Source: JASSUD01 sp031963005
GTDB taxonomy: Bacteria > Pseudomonadota > Gammaproteobacteria > Burkholderiales > Burkholderiaceae
NCBI GenBank assembly: GCA_031963005.1
Contig: JASSUL010000003.1
Coordinates: 1 to 64,000 of the forward strand
Direction of reading: 5' to 3'
DNA length: 64,000 nt
Shown here: piece after piece, positions 1 through 7,830 of the stretch
How positions within the stretch are numbered: the first letter of the stretch is position 1
Layout: every line of letters begins with the position of its first letter
Position numbers and translations under genes: made by a program
The notes under the pieces: generated by a model
What the model was told of the DNA's origin: nothing
Databases searched by the model: none
What the model saw: the letters and a program-made list of their open reading frames with translations, nothing else

Positions 1-166
1 CTACACCGAAATAGGCCGCCAGCATATAGGCGATAAAAGGGTCGTTGCAGGCCTTTTTAGAAGCGGCCTTACCGGCATTCTTCGCGGGGATAAAAGGACC
101 AAAGGGACCTTGCGCATACAGTCGCTTGGGGGTTTCCTCAGTAGAAACCGGTGGAGTAGGCGACAT
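1..166 (-). CDS. Partial hypothetical protein, cut by left window edge
   Basis: An open frame on the minus strand runs off the left edge. Starting at the ATG whose first base is 166 it gives 55 residues with no stop, beginning MSPTPPVSTEETPKR and ending IAYMLAAYFGV. The frame is also open upstream of this ATG, so the start is uncertain and no clear ribosome binding site is seen. The N-terminus is rich in Pro, Ser and Thr, like the N-terminus of the neighbouring coiled-coil protein. I do not recognise the family. Confidence 0.35.
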   Translation of the reverse strand, partial: MSPTPPVSTEETPKRLYAQGPFGPFIPAKNAGKAASKKACNDPFIAYMLAAYFGV

Positions 167-244
167 CGAACTAACTGGCTGCAATATCGTCCCCCCCCGC
201 TTTCTGCCTTGATGATTGAGATTTCTCTGATGTGTACTAGGCAA

Positions 245-293
245 CTTTATAAACAAATGACCTATGGCAAAACATCCATCAATCCCCTGATTC
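245..293. repeat. Direct repeat copy 1 (partner at 1068-1113)
   Basis: About 46 bases from TTTATAA to CCCCTGATTC recur at 1068-1113 in the same orientation with a few mismatches. Copy 1 runs straight into the mini-IS3 element at 294. The two copies bracket the coiled-coil gene, which suggests a duplicated segment or the edges of an older insertion. Nature unknown. Confidence 0.55.
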
Positions 294-374
294 TGACCCT
301 ACCGCAAAAAACGAGTCCATTCCAAAAGCCCAATTTTTCCACTTTAGAATGGGCCTGAGATTGAGTCAGGTTCA
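294..374. mobile_element. Mini-IS3 palindromic element (two IS ends, no transposase)
   Basis: The + strand starts TGACCCTACCGCAAAAAAC at 294 and the complementary strand starts TGAACCTGACTCAATCTC at 374. Both resemble the IS3-family left end at 63387 of this window (TGACCCTGACTCAAAAAAC). The two ends face each other with essentially nothing between them, so this is an 81-base internally deleted derivative that cannot move by itself. It supplies the last codons and the stop of the coiled-coil gene at 344. Confidence 0.6.
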
Positions 375-790
375 TTATCTACTTCTTCATGGCTCTGTTG
401 ATGTGCTCTCACTAGGTTATCTAGTGCTTGAACGGCTTTGCCAAGTGTACTCAATTCATTATCTAGTTCTTTGATTTGATTACCTGTTTCTTTGGCTGCT
501 TGTGTAAAAACTTCTCGGATTTGCTTATCTGCTGCGTTGACAGCTTGCTCAAAAGCTTTAATTTTTGCTTTTTCAGCTTGTATAAAAGTTTCTAGGGTTT
601 GCTTATCTGCTGTTCCGACAGCTTCGATATGCGCTATCAATTGGTTATATGCTTCTCTAAGTTGCTTATCGGCTTCTTCGATAGCTTCGTTATGTTCTAT
701 TTGGGTAGTAGAAGGAGTAAGGTTTCTGCTAAACCCACTCACGGGAGGAGATTGAACAGAAGACGTAGGCGGTGTAGAAGATATAGGCAT
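344..790 (-). CDS. Predicted coiled-coil protein with internal repeats
   Basis: This 148-residue protein is of unknown function. Residues 1-30 are Ser/Thr/Pro-rich and residues 35-135 are strongly helical. They contain imperfect repeats of about 22-33 residues built around ADKQLRE, ADKQTLE and ADKQIRE, visible in the DNA as repeated GCTTATCTGCTG-like blocks. The start has an AAAAAGG box seven bases upstream. There is no signal peptide or membrane segment. The last residues (EPDSISGPF) are encoded by the mini-IS3 element at 294-374, so the native C-terminus was probably lost or replaced. It could be an effector-like or structural protein; no family was recognised. Confidence 0.6.
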   Translation of the reverse strand: MPISSTPPTSSVQSPPVSGFSRNLTPSTTQIEHNEAIEEADKQLREAYNQLIAHIEAVGTADKQTLETFIQAEKAKIKAFEQAVNAADKQIREVFTQAAKETGNQIKELDNELSTLGKAVQALDNLVRAHQQSHEEVDNEPDSISGPF

Positions 791-1067
791 ATCTAAACCT
801 TTTTAGGCGGTATTTTTCACTACAGAACTGTACTAAAGAAAAAGTTCCCACAGGAAAGTAATAGAAGATCGGTTGAAATATATGGAGCCACAAAAATATC
901 TAAGATAAAATTTGAGATATTCTGGGCTACCGCTTTAGTTTTTTTCATTATTTTTATTAATAAATCTAGTTTTTATTAAACCCAGATCTTTTTGCCGATC
1001 TTCACGCGAGAGCCTCTTTTTATCTAGATTTTTGAAGTTTCTCTTATTTATATTAAGTGTCTTTATA

Positions 1068-1113
1068 AAGAAATACCCCACGGCAAAACATACATCAATC
1101 CCCTGATTCCTGT
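1068..1113. repeat. Direct repeat copy 2 (partner at 245-293)
   Basis: This is the second copy of the segment at 245-293 (TTTATAAAGAAATACCCCAC to CCCCTGATTC). Here it is followed by unrelated sequence rather than by an IS end, which marks the mini-IS3 as a later insertion at copy 1. The rest of 791-1305 holds no gene I can support apart from the terminator at 1137-1170. Confidence 0.5.
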
Positions 1114-1136
1114 TGCTCCCTATCTTGCAAGCAAGA

Positions 1137-1170
1137 AAAAGCCCTGCTGAAAACGATAGCAGGGCAGCAA
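1137..1170 (-). terminator. Rho-independent terminator downstream of rpoH
   Basis: Read on the minus strand, GCCCTGCT and AGCAGGGC form an 8-base-pair stem around a 9-base loop, followed at once by CTTTTTC. It lies about 135 bases past the rpoH stop, with no other gene between. Confidence 0.65.
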
Positions 1171-1305
1171 TGATGATGATAAAAAAGGCTTATACAGGAT
1201 TACCCACCGTTTTATGATCTGTGGAATGAGCAGCATTGGATTGCCTTAAAAGAAGTGCAATCTCTGTAATCCCATTAAAAATGGGGGAGACTACCCTCCT
1301 TCCCT

Positions 1306-2250
1306 CTACACGGCATAGTCTGCAAGTACACTACGCATTTTTTTGAGTGCAGCGTCTTGAATTTGGCGGATCCGTTCGGCAGAAACTCCCATTTCTTCGC
1401 CCAACTGCTGCAAATTTACACGCTCCTCGCCGTCTTCCTCTTGATGCAGCCAGCGCGCTTCAATCACGCGTCGACTGCGCGCATCTAAGGCTTCGAGTGC
1501 TGCGGCCAAGCCCGCTTTTTTGTGCTGTTCGGACTGATCTCGAGCTAGCATTTCAGAGGGTTCAAGTTCGGGATCAGAGAGATAATCAATGGGCGCAAAC
1601 GCATGCTCGTCGGCAGAGGCATGGGATTCAATCGCGATTTCTCCGCCCTCAAAGCGCCTTTCCATTTCTCGGACTTCAGCAGGTTTGACCTGGAGTGTTT
1701 TGGCTAGATCCTCGATATCGCTAGCTGAAAAAGATTGACCATCTTTTTTATGACGCCGTAAATTAAAAAAGAGTTTACGCTGCGCCTTGGTCGTGACCAT
1801 CTTGACCAGTCGCCAATTGCGCACAATATAGTCATGGATCTCTGCTTTGATCCAATGGACTGCGTAGGATACTAGCCGCACGTGACGACTGGGATCAAAA
1901 CGCTTAACGGCTTTCATTAAGCCGATATTTCCTTCCTGGATTAAATCTTCATGTGGCAGACCATAACCCAAATAATGCCGAGCAACAGACACTACCAAGC
2001 GCAAATGAGAAAGGACTAAACGCCGAGCGGATTCAAGATGCTGGTTTTTGAAATACGCTGTTGCAAGACGCTCTTCTTCCTCTGCGGTGAGTAAAGGGAT
2101 ACGGTTCACCATTTGCATATAGTCGTCCAAACTCCCTATGGAGCCGGTCAAAAAGGTAGGCCATGCGAATGTCAACGCGCCTGAGGCAGGCTCAGAAACC
2201 AAGCCAGTGGTATGCAAAGGTAACAGGCTCTCAGAAGAAGTGATCGTCAT
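1306..2250 (-). CDS. rpoH: RNA polymerase sigma-32 factor (heat shock)
   Basis: RpoH directs RNA polymerase to heat-shock promoters. The 314-residue length is normal for the family. Region 2 is at about 85-145 (GYGLPHEDLIQEGNIGLM, then SYAVHWIKAEIHDYI). The RpoH box QRKLFFNLR is at 157-165. Region 4, with its helix-turn-helix, is at about 253-310 (VSAERIRQIQ). The start is supported by a GAGAGGA box. A perfect CIRCE palindrome overlaps a plausible sigma-70 promoter 61-87 bases upstream, implying HrcA control, which would couple the two heat-shock circuits. An inverted-repeat element sits just beyond. A strong hairpin terminator follows the gene. Confidence 0.97.
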   Translation of the reverse strand: MTITSSESLLPLHTTGLVSEPASGALTFAWPTFLTGSIGSLDDYMQMVNRIPLLTAEEEERLATAYFKNQHLESARRLVLSHLRLVVSVARHYLGYGLPHEDLIQEGNIGLMKAVKRFDPSRHVRLVSYAVHWIKAEIHDYIVRNWRLVKMVTTKAQRKLFFNLRRHKKDGQSFSASDIEDLAKTLQVKPAEVREMERRFEGGEIAIESHASADEHAFAPIDYLSDPELEPSEMLARDQSEQHKKAGLAAALEALDARSRRVIEARWLHQEEDGEERVNLQQLGEEMGVSAERIRQIQDAALKKMRSVLADYAV

Positions 2251-2310
2251 CGTATATACAGTCCTCTCAAAAATAGGGATTGTGCTGTTCTAGTTCTATG
2301 AAATCACATA

Positions 2311-2337
2311 TTAGCACTCTCAACCATAGAGTGCTAA
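2311..2337 (-). promoter_or_regulatory. CIRCE operator overlapping the rpoH promoter
   Basis: TTAGCACTC, nine bases, GAGTGCTAA is an exact match to the CIRCE consensus bound by the HrcA repressor. On the minus strand TTAGCA can serve as -35 and TAATAT as -10 with an 18-base spacer, so the operator covers the promoter. Sequence match is certain; HrcA binding is inferred, and hrcA itself is not in the window. Confidence 0.85.
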
Positions 2338-2379
2338 ATACAGATAACAGACATAGGGAAGATCAAGATTTTTCTATTA

Positions 2380-2535
2380 GAACCTGTTTATTATCTCCCA
2401 AAAGGGCCGCTCTTTGCGTATTTGATAACAATGCGGTGTGGTGCTCAGGATCATCACTGTACTTAAGTACAGTTCCGGTCCCTGCGCTCCTGCTCCCCCA
2501 AATAGGAACCCTTTTGGAAGATACTAAACAGATTC
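2380..2535. mobile_element. Inverted-repeat element type A, copy 1
   Basis: The 156-base core has imperfect terminal inverted repeats of about 27 bases: GAACCTGTTTATTATCTCCC on the left and, reading inward from the right, GAATCTGTTTAGTATCTTCC, each running on to CCAAAAGGG. Inside is a perfect 18-base palindrome, ACTGTACTTAAGTACAGT. Further copies lie at 13481 and 56373. No protein is encoded. It looks like a MITE and lies upstream of the rpoH promoter. Confidence 0.75.
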
Positions 2536-2671
2536 TGAGAAATCATGCATCAACGTAGAAAATCTCTGAAAACAGGCAATAGAATATAGTACAACGCGCT
2601 GTGTAATGATCTAGAGTAGGTGATTAAACACACGGCCAGATCACTGAGCTCCCGATTGAATACCATACTTT

Positions 2672-3268
2672 ATGGAATTTCCCCTCATGTCTCTCAGGAA
2701 AATACGTCATTTACTCCAGCATGTGTGGCCTAGGGCTTTACCACTCCTGCTGTTCATTGCCGTAGCTTGCAAGAGTACGAATAGTTTAGCTGCAGAAACG
2801 CCTTCTTCATTGGGTGTACAGCTGGGTATAGGAATAGGATCGCACCAAACGCAGATCGCAGATCTCGCCGTGGTCTGGGACCCTAAACTACAATGGTGCG
2901 ACAATGGCACATGGCATTGTTCTTTGATCGGTGAAGTGCATCTTGCGCAGTGGCGCGTCTTACACCATAAAAATGTCACCGAATTGGGCATCACACCCGT
3001 ATTTTTATATTCCCAAAACGCAGGGAGTATTCGACCCTATATAGAAGCCGGGATTGGCGTACGTCTACTCTCTCGTGCCGGCATGGCCGATAACTACACG
3101 CTCTCTAGCGGCTTTCAATTTGCGGATATGATAGGGGCAGGCGCTACATTTGGACCCTCTATGCGGTATAAGGTAGGGTTACGCCTGCAACATATATCGA
3201 ATGCCGGAATCAAGCGTCCCAATCCTGGCATTAATTTTGCTCAGGCTTTTTTTCAATATCATTTTTGA
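2672..3268 (+). CDS. Lipid A 3-O-deacylase, PagL-like outer membrane protein
   Basis: PagL enzymes are outer-membrane beta barrels that remove the 3-O acyl chain of lipid A. The 198-residue protein has an N-terminal hydrophobic signal segment (about 21-41, likely cleaved near SLAA-ET) and alternating polar/hydrophobic strands. The C-terminal RLQHISNAGI at 171-180 carries the family His-Ser pair (H174, S176), followed by PNPGIN and a terminal Phe typical of barrel proteins. The start could be the second Met five codons later. The gene stands alone between rpoH and the exporter gene. In a host-associated bacterium, lipid A trimming would be expected to lower immune recognition (inference). Confidence 0.8.
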   Translation: MEFPLMSLRKIRHLLQHVWPRALPLLLFIAVACKSTNSLAAETPSSLGVQLGIGIGSHQTQIADLAVVWDPKLQWCDNGTWHCSLIGEVHLAQWRVLHHKNVTELGITPVFLYSQNAGSIRPYIEAGIGVRLLSRAGMADNYTLSSGFQFADMIGAGATFGPSMRYKVGLRLQHISNAGIKRPNPGINFAQAFFQYHF

Positions 3269-3315
3269 CGCTCTTTTTTTCATTTTTTAAAAACTGAGCA
3301 AAAAGTATTTTTTCA

Positions 3316-3930
3316 TTGTTTACAACTATGCTGGCCTCTATATTTTCTGGTTTTGGATTGAGTTTAGGTTTAATTGCTGCCATTGGCGTTCAAAATGCTT
3401 ATGTATTGCGACAAGCCTTGCAAGGCAACTATATTTTATTAATTGTGACGATGTGCATTGTTATCGATGGGGGCCTAATTATATTAGGCGTAACAGGCAT
3501 GGGGAGTATCGTTGAGCATCAGCCACAATTTATTCAATATATTAAGTGGGCGGGCGCTGCTTTTTTATTTTGTTATGGATTACGTGCTTTTTATGCAGCC
3601 TGGCAAGGCACTAGCATGTCCAGCGTTACTGAGCGCCCCAAACAATCGGCAGCAGCGGTTTTTTTCACGGTATTAGCGCTCTCTTTGCTGAACCCCCATG
3701 CTTATCTCGACACCATGGTCATCATTGGTGTAGTGGGTGGGCGCTACTCTTGGCCAGATAATTTGGGATTCACTATCGGAGCCGTCGTGGCGTCGATTAT
3801 TTGGTTTTGTACCATAGGTTTTGGGGCGCGATATCTCAATCCCATTTTTAAAAAACCGATCACTTGGCGCGTATTAGATACTTTTGTCGGTTGCGTTATG
3901 TGGATTATTGCGGGGTCATTGCTAATATAA
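3316..3930 (+). CDS. argO: LysE/ArgO-family amino acid exporter
   Basis: This is an inner-membrane exporter of basic amino acids, likely arginine or lysine. The 204 residues show about six hydrophobic helices and the family signature GLIAAIGVQNAYVLRQAL near the N-terminus, then ALSLLNPHAYLDT in the middle. Both are typical of LysE/ArgO. The first possible start is TTG at 3316; the ATG at 3328 is the more likely start and gives 200 residues. Its 3' end converges with ftsY, leaving only 18 bases between them. The exact substrate cannot be told from sequence. Confidence 0.88.
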   Translation: MFTTMLASIFSGFGLSLGLIAAIGVQNAYVLRQALQGNYILLIVTMCIVIDGGLIILGVTGMGSIVEHQPQFIQYIKWAGAAFLFCYGLRAFYAAWQGTSMSSVTERPKQSAAAVFFTVLALSLLNPHAYLDTMVIIGVVGGRYSWPDNLGFTIGAVVASIIWFCTIGFGARYLNPIFKKPITWRVLDTFVGCVMWIIAGSLLI

Positions 3931-3948
3931 AAAGCATCAGGTGCGCTT

Positions 3949-5022
3949 TTAACGCTCTCCCAACATAGCATCTACAAAGGCTTCTGCTTGAAAAGCCTGT
4001 AAATCGTCTACCGCTTCTCCAACTCCTACAAAATAAACAGGAATAGGCCGTTGTCGTGCGATGGCGGCCAAGATGCCGCCTTTTGCGGAACCGTCGAGTT
4101 TGGTAATAATCAGACCGGTTAAGCCCAGCACATCATCAAAGGCTTTGACTTGCGCTAGTGCGTTTTGGCCCGTTGTTGCATCGATGACTAAAAGCACTTC
4201 ATGCGGTGCCCCTTCCTTCGCTTTACCGATTACACGATGTATTTTTTTAAGCTCTTGCATCAGATTAAGTTGCGTAGAGAGCCGCCCTGCTGTATCGGCA
4301 ATCAGTACATCGATATGCCGCGCGCTAGCCGCGTGCACGGCGTCAAACACCACGGCAGCAGGGTCGCTATTTTCTTGGGAAATCACACTCACCTGATTAC
4401 GCGCTCCCCATGCGGCTAATTGCTCGCGTGCCGCAGCGCGAAAGGTATCCCCTGCAGCTAATAAGACCGACTGACCGTAGCGTCGCAGATGTTGGGTCAG
4501 CTTGCCGATACTCGTCGTTTTACCTACCCCATTTACCCCTGCAACCATGACAACCAGCGGTTTCTCGTGCCCCAGTACCCATGCTTTTTCCAACGGGGCC
4601 AATAATGTAATGAGCTGCGCGCGAAGTGCCGCTTTCACCGCATGCGGTTCAGTGAAGTGTTCTTTGCGTACCGTATCGCGTAATGCATCCAATAAAAAAT
4701 CCGTCGCCTCTACGCCTGCATCGGATAGTAATAAGGCTTCTTCTAGCGCTTCAAAAAGCGCTTCATCAATGGTTGTACGGCTAAAAAGTGTAGTAAACCC
4801 TGCTCGAGTTTTGCTTAACCCTGACTTTAACCGCGTAAACCAGCCTAACTTACTCGCGGTTTGCGCTTCAGCCGGCAATACCGCAGGTGGTGTTAATACA
4901 GCAGCAGACGCCGTATCTTCTAACAGATCCGTTGGCTCCTCTGCAGGCAACTCCGTACTCGGGTCTGGCAAATGCGTCTCGATGGACACATCTGATTTAG
5001 ACCGTTTAAAAAAACGAAACAT
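3949..5022 (-). CDS. ftsY: Signal recognition particle receptor FtsY
   Basis: FtsY is the SRP receptor GTPase that docks translating ribosomes at the inner membrane. The 357 residues comprise an acidic, low-complexity A region (1-60), the N domain (about 60-150) and the GTPase domain. GTPase motifs are GVNGVGKTT (162-170), DTFRAAAREQL (192-202), DTAGR (243-247) and TKLDGSAKGG (307-316), all intact. In free-living relatives ftsY lies near rpoH; here argO and the PagL-like gene lie between. It is downstream of the exporter gene on the same strand. Confidence 0.97.
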   Translation of the reverse strand: MFRFFKRSKSDVSIETHLPDPSTELPAEEPTDLLEDTASAAVLTPPAVLPAEAQTASKLGWFTRLKSGLSKTRAGFTTLFSRTTIDEALFEALEEALLLSDAGVEATDFLLDALRDTVRKEHFTEPHAVKAALRAQLITLLAPLEKAWVLGHEKPLVVMVAGVNGVGKTTSIGKLTQHLRRYGQSVLLAAGDTFRAAAREQLAAWGARNQVSVISQENSDPAAVVFDAVHAASARHIDVLIADTAGRLSTQLNLMQELKKIHRVIGKAKEGAPHEVLLVIDATTGQNALAQVKAFDDVLGLTGLIITKLDGSAKGGILAAIARQRPIPVYFVGVGEAVDDLQAFQAEAFVDAMLGER

Positions 5023-5085
5023 GGCGACTGATCAGAAATGGAAGTAAATAAAAATACTGTATTGGGCATACCGTATGGGCACTAC

Positions 5086-6627
5086 TCAATGCACCGCCGC
5101 ACCTTGCTCTCCGTCTTTGGGTCGAGTCAGCCATACCACAATGGCAAGGGCGACAAAAGCTAAGGAACTAAACCAGAAAAAATCATTCGTGGCCATCATA
5201 TAAGCCTGCTGCGTGATCAGTTGATCTATATTTGCCACAGCAGCTTGGCCAGTGAGTCCTTGTGCGTTGAGTTGGCTGAGAAACGCGGTAGTCGGTGCAG
5301 AATAAGGAGTAATGGATTCGCTCAGTCGGGCATGATGGTAAATCGCATCATTCTCCCAAAAGGTTGCACTCAGCGCTGTCCCAATCGCGCCAGAAAGCGT
5401 ACGGAAAAAGCTCGTTAAACCGGCTGCACTCGCCATTTGCGCAGGCTCAATGCCTGATAAGGTAATGGTCGTCATGGGCACAAAAAAACAGGCTATGCCA
5501 ATCCCTTGTATCAGCCGCGGCCAGACCATATGACTAAAAGCCATATCCAAAGTGAACTTTGAATTGATATAGGCTGTGGTCGCGAAGACCAAAAATCCAC
5601 AGCATGCTACCGCACGCAAATTCATTTTATGCAAATTCCGCCCGATAATCGGCGAGAGAAATAAGGCAAAGACACCAATAAGCGCTGTCGCAAAGCCGGC
5701 TTGCTGAGAGGGGTAATCCATCACCGTTTGCAACCACAACGGGAAAATGACCGCCGAACTGAAAAAAGTCATGTATCCCAGCGAAATAATGAGAGTACCG
5801 AGCCAAAAATTACGCCTTTTGAAAAGAGAGAGATCAATAATAGGCGCTTTTTCCGTCAACTCCCAGACCAGCATAAAAGTCAGTGAAACCGCGGCGGTAA
5901 TAGCTAGTATGACGATGAAATTTGAATGAAACCAGTCGTGATCTTTGCCCAGGTCTAGCATCATTTGCAAACTACCGATCCCAATGACAAGCAAAGCCAG
6001 ACCCACTGCATCGATGCGCTGTTTTACGGTTGCGGTCTCTTGTCCACGCAGCAAAATAAAACAGGTACAAGCGGAAAATAACCCTACTGGAGCATTGATA
6101 AGAAAAATCCAAGGCCAGGTGTAATTATCGGTAATCCACCCTCCTAATAGAGGACCGCAAATAGGCGCGACAATAACCGTCATCGCCCATAAACCGAGCG
6201 CTAATCCTTGTTTATCGGGAGGATAACTTCTCAGCAAAATAGTTTGAGACAAGGGAATCATCGGCCCAGAGACTAAACCTTGCATCAGTCTAAAGACAAT
6301 AAGGGATTCGAAATTCGGTGCCACGCCACACAATATAGAAAAAAGCGTAAACAACAGGACCGAACTGATAAAAAGCTGGACTTCACCAACGCGTCGGGCT
6401 AACCAACCCGTCAGCGGAACCGCAATAGCAGAGGCAATCGAATAGGAGCTAATGACCCATGTTCCTTGGCTCGTAGCGACTCCCAAATTACCGGCGATCG
6501 TTGGTAAGGCAACGTTGGCAATAGAGGTATCTAGCACCTCCATAAAAGTGCCTAATGCTAAACCTAAGGTCAATAAAGCAAGCGCGCCGCCTGATAAATG
6601 CGCATGAGCTGGAGGGAGGGAAGCCAT
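5086..6627 (-). CDS. emrB: EmrB/QacA-type MFS multidrug exporter (DHA2)
   Basis: This 513-residue protein has the length and about 14 hydrophobic segments of the DHA2 family of proton-coupled drug exporters. The helix-1 signature VLDTSIANVALPTIAGNLG is clear, as is the following WVISSYSIASAIAVPLTGWL. No EmrA-type membrane fusion partner or TolC-like protein is adjacent, so it may work alone or with a distant partner. The upstream 160 bases hold a divergent small-RNA candidate. The drug or metabolite moved cannot be deduced. Confidence 0.9.
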   Translation of the reverse strand: MASLPPAHAHLSGGALALLTLGLALGTFMEVLDTSIANVALPTIAGNLGVATSQGTWVISSYSIASAIAVPLTGWLARRVGEVQLFISSVLLFTLFSILCGVAPNFESLIVFRLMQGLVSGPMIPLSQTILLRSYPPDKQGLALGLWAMTVIVAPICGPLLGGWITDNYTWPWIFLINAPVGLFSACTCFILLRGQETATVKQRIDAVGLALLVIGIGSLQMMLDLGKDHDWFHSNFIVILAITAAVSLTFMLVWELTEKAPIIDLSLFKRRNFWLGTLIISLGYMTFFSSAVIFPLWLQTVMDYPSQQAGFATALIGVFALFLSPIIGRNLHKMNLRAVACCGFLVFATTAYINSKFTLDMAFSHMVWPRLIQGIGIACFFVPMTTITLSGIEPAQMASAAGLTSFFRTLSGAIGTALSATFWENDAIYHHARLSESITPYSAPTTAFLSQLNAQGLTGQAAVANIDQLITQQAYMMATNDFFWFSSLAFVALAIVVWLTRPKDGEQGAAVH

Positions 6628-6707
6628 AGTTGATCTAGTAAAACGAAAACGCCTTCAAAAATGCAAAAAAACAGGTCAAACGCATATAGACAAATCTTAA
6701 TTTTTAG

Positions 6708-6736
6708 TTGCAAGTATTCCGATAACGCTATATGAT
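6708..6736 (+). promoter_or_regulatory. Sigma-70 promoter of sRNA candidate 1
   Basis: TTGCAA at 6708-6713, a 17-base spacer and TATGAT at 6731-6736 form a near-consensus promoter firing rightwards. Transcription would start near 6743. Confidence 0.6.
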
Positions 6737-6742
6737 TTGCGC

Positions 6743-6802
6743 TGTCTCCTCCATATCTGCCTTGATATGGATTTTTCCGCCCCCTTTGGGGCGGTTTTTT
6801 TT
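6743..6802 (+). ncRNA. Small RNA candidate 1 with anti-Shine-Dalgarno segment
   Basis: A predicted RNA of about 60 bases starts seven bases after the promoter's -10 box. It begins with a single-stranded stretch containing CTCCTCC (6746-6752), which is complementary to Shine-Dalgarno sequences. A hairpin CCATATC/GATATGG (6751-6770) follows, then a GC-rich terminator stem CCGCCCC/GGGGCGG and eight T residues ending at 6802. No reading frame of note is present. The layout is that of a trans-acting sRNA that blocks ribosome binding sites. A sibling candidate is at 17500-17559. Family unknown. Confidence 0.55.
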
Positions 6803-6898
6803 GCATGCGTGCTTTATATAGAGATGCGTAGACACAACCTGGTTGTGCCTACGCATTGCTTTACCATCTCTAGAGAGAAAAATGCAGAGAAGTTCTGC

Positions 6899-7651
6899 TT
6901 AAAGCGGGTCGAAAGAAACTCCAGACAATGAAGCCGAGCGTGTGCCAGGAAGAGGGGCGTTGCTCATACCGTGGTAGGTAAAGACCAAGGAAAATTTCAC
7001 TGCATCACTAAGATTTTGCTCTGCAAAATGCAGGGTATTGCAATGAAAAAAAACGACGTCGCCGGCACGGAGCTCAGGAGAAACCGCTGTGCGAATCAAT
7101 GCAGCATTGCCAGGCAGATCTGTGCGGAAAAATTTAGCCTCATCGAAACATTCCGCAGGAAGGTTCAATTGGTGCGACTGCGGTACAAACCATAATCCGC
7201 CATTTTCTACCTTCTCTGTGCCTAATGCGAGCCATACGGATACTAAATCATCGCGCTCAAAGGCCCAGTAACGCGCATCTCGATGCCACCCCGTTACGCT
7301 GCTGTAATGCGCGTGCTTCGTCATAATGCAATTGTGATGCGCACGCGATAAAACAATGGATTCCTCAAAATAGTCTGTGAGTATTTCACGTACGGCTGAA
7401 GAATGCGCCCACTCTCGAAATGCAGATTCACGCTCATAAGCACTAAGCAGACGGCGGATCGTTTGCCCCCCTACGCTTTCTTTCGATGCAGGCGCGCCGG
7501 TATATTGCAAATCGGCTTCTAACTCAAACGGACTAATGCGCCGATTCAAGTGCTCTTGAGCAAGTTCTTTGAAACTGGCGCAAATTGCAGGGTCCAAGAG
7601 CCCTCTAGCAATAGCAAAGCCCTGCTTGCGCAGTGTGTCGCGATATTCCAT
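6899..7651 (-). CDS. Phytanoyl-CoA dioxygenase (PhyH) family oxygenase
   Basis: Members are iron(II)/2-oxoglutarate-dependent hydroxylases. In this 250-residue protein the metal-binding HxD is GWHRDARYW (H123, D125). The distal His lies in FFHCNTLHFAEQN (most likely H208), with the jelly-roll strand GDVVFF just before it. The second copy of the core, VSVWLALGTEKVENGGLWFVP, is also typical. Substrate is unknown; bacterial relatives include enzymes of ectoine, secondary-metabolite and lipid modification. It is a single gene on the minus strand with no pathway partners next to it. Confidence 0.82.
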   Translation of the reverse strand: MEYRDTLRKQGFAIARGLLDPAICASFKELAQEHLNRRISPFELEADLQYTGAPASKESVGGQTIRRLLSAYERESAFREWAHSSAVREILTDYFEESIVLSRAHHNCIMTKHAHYSSVTGWHRDARYWAFERDDLVSVWLALGTEKVENGGLWFVPQSHQLNLPAECFDEAKFFRTDLPGNAALIRTAVSPELRAGDVVFFHCNTLHFAEQNLSDAVKFSLVFTYHGMSNAPLPGTRSASLSGVSFDPL

Positions 7652-7830
7652 GTGAGCGTTCTGAGAAATCCAAACTATATTGCTTGGTAAGGAAGGAGTT
7701 TAAAAAGAAATGCGTACACCAATGCGTACGCTTTTAATGGGCGACGGCTCTATCAGAGAAAACTTGCTGCACCTAACCCCCCTATGCGTGCCGCCCCGAC
7801 CGCTTAAGGGATCAAAATATTTCGACCTTT

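Noticed and set aside
2280..2558. 92-codon frame upstream of the PagL-like gene
   Set aside because: It spans the CIRCE site and a type A element and has no ribosome site.
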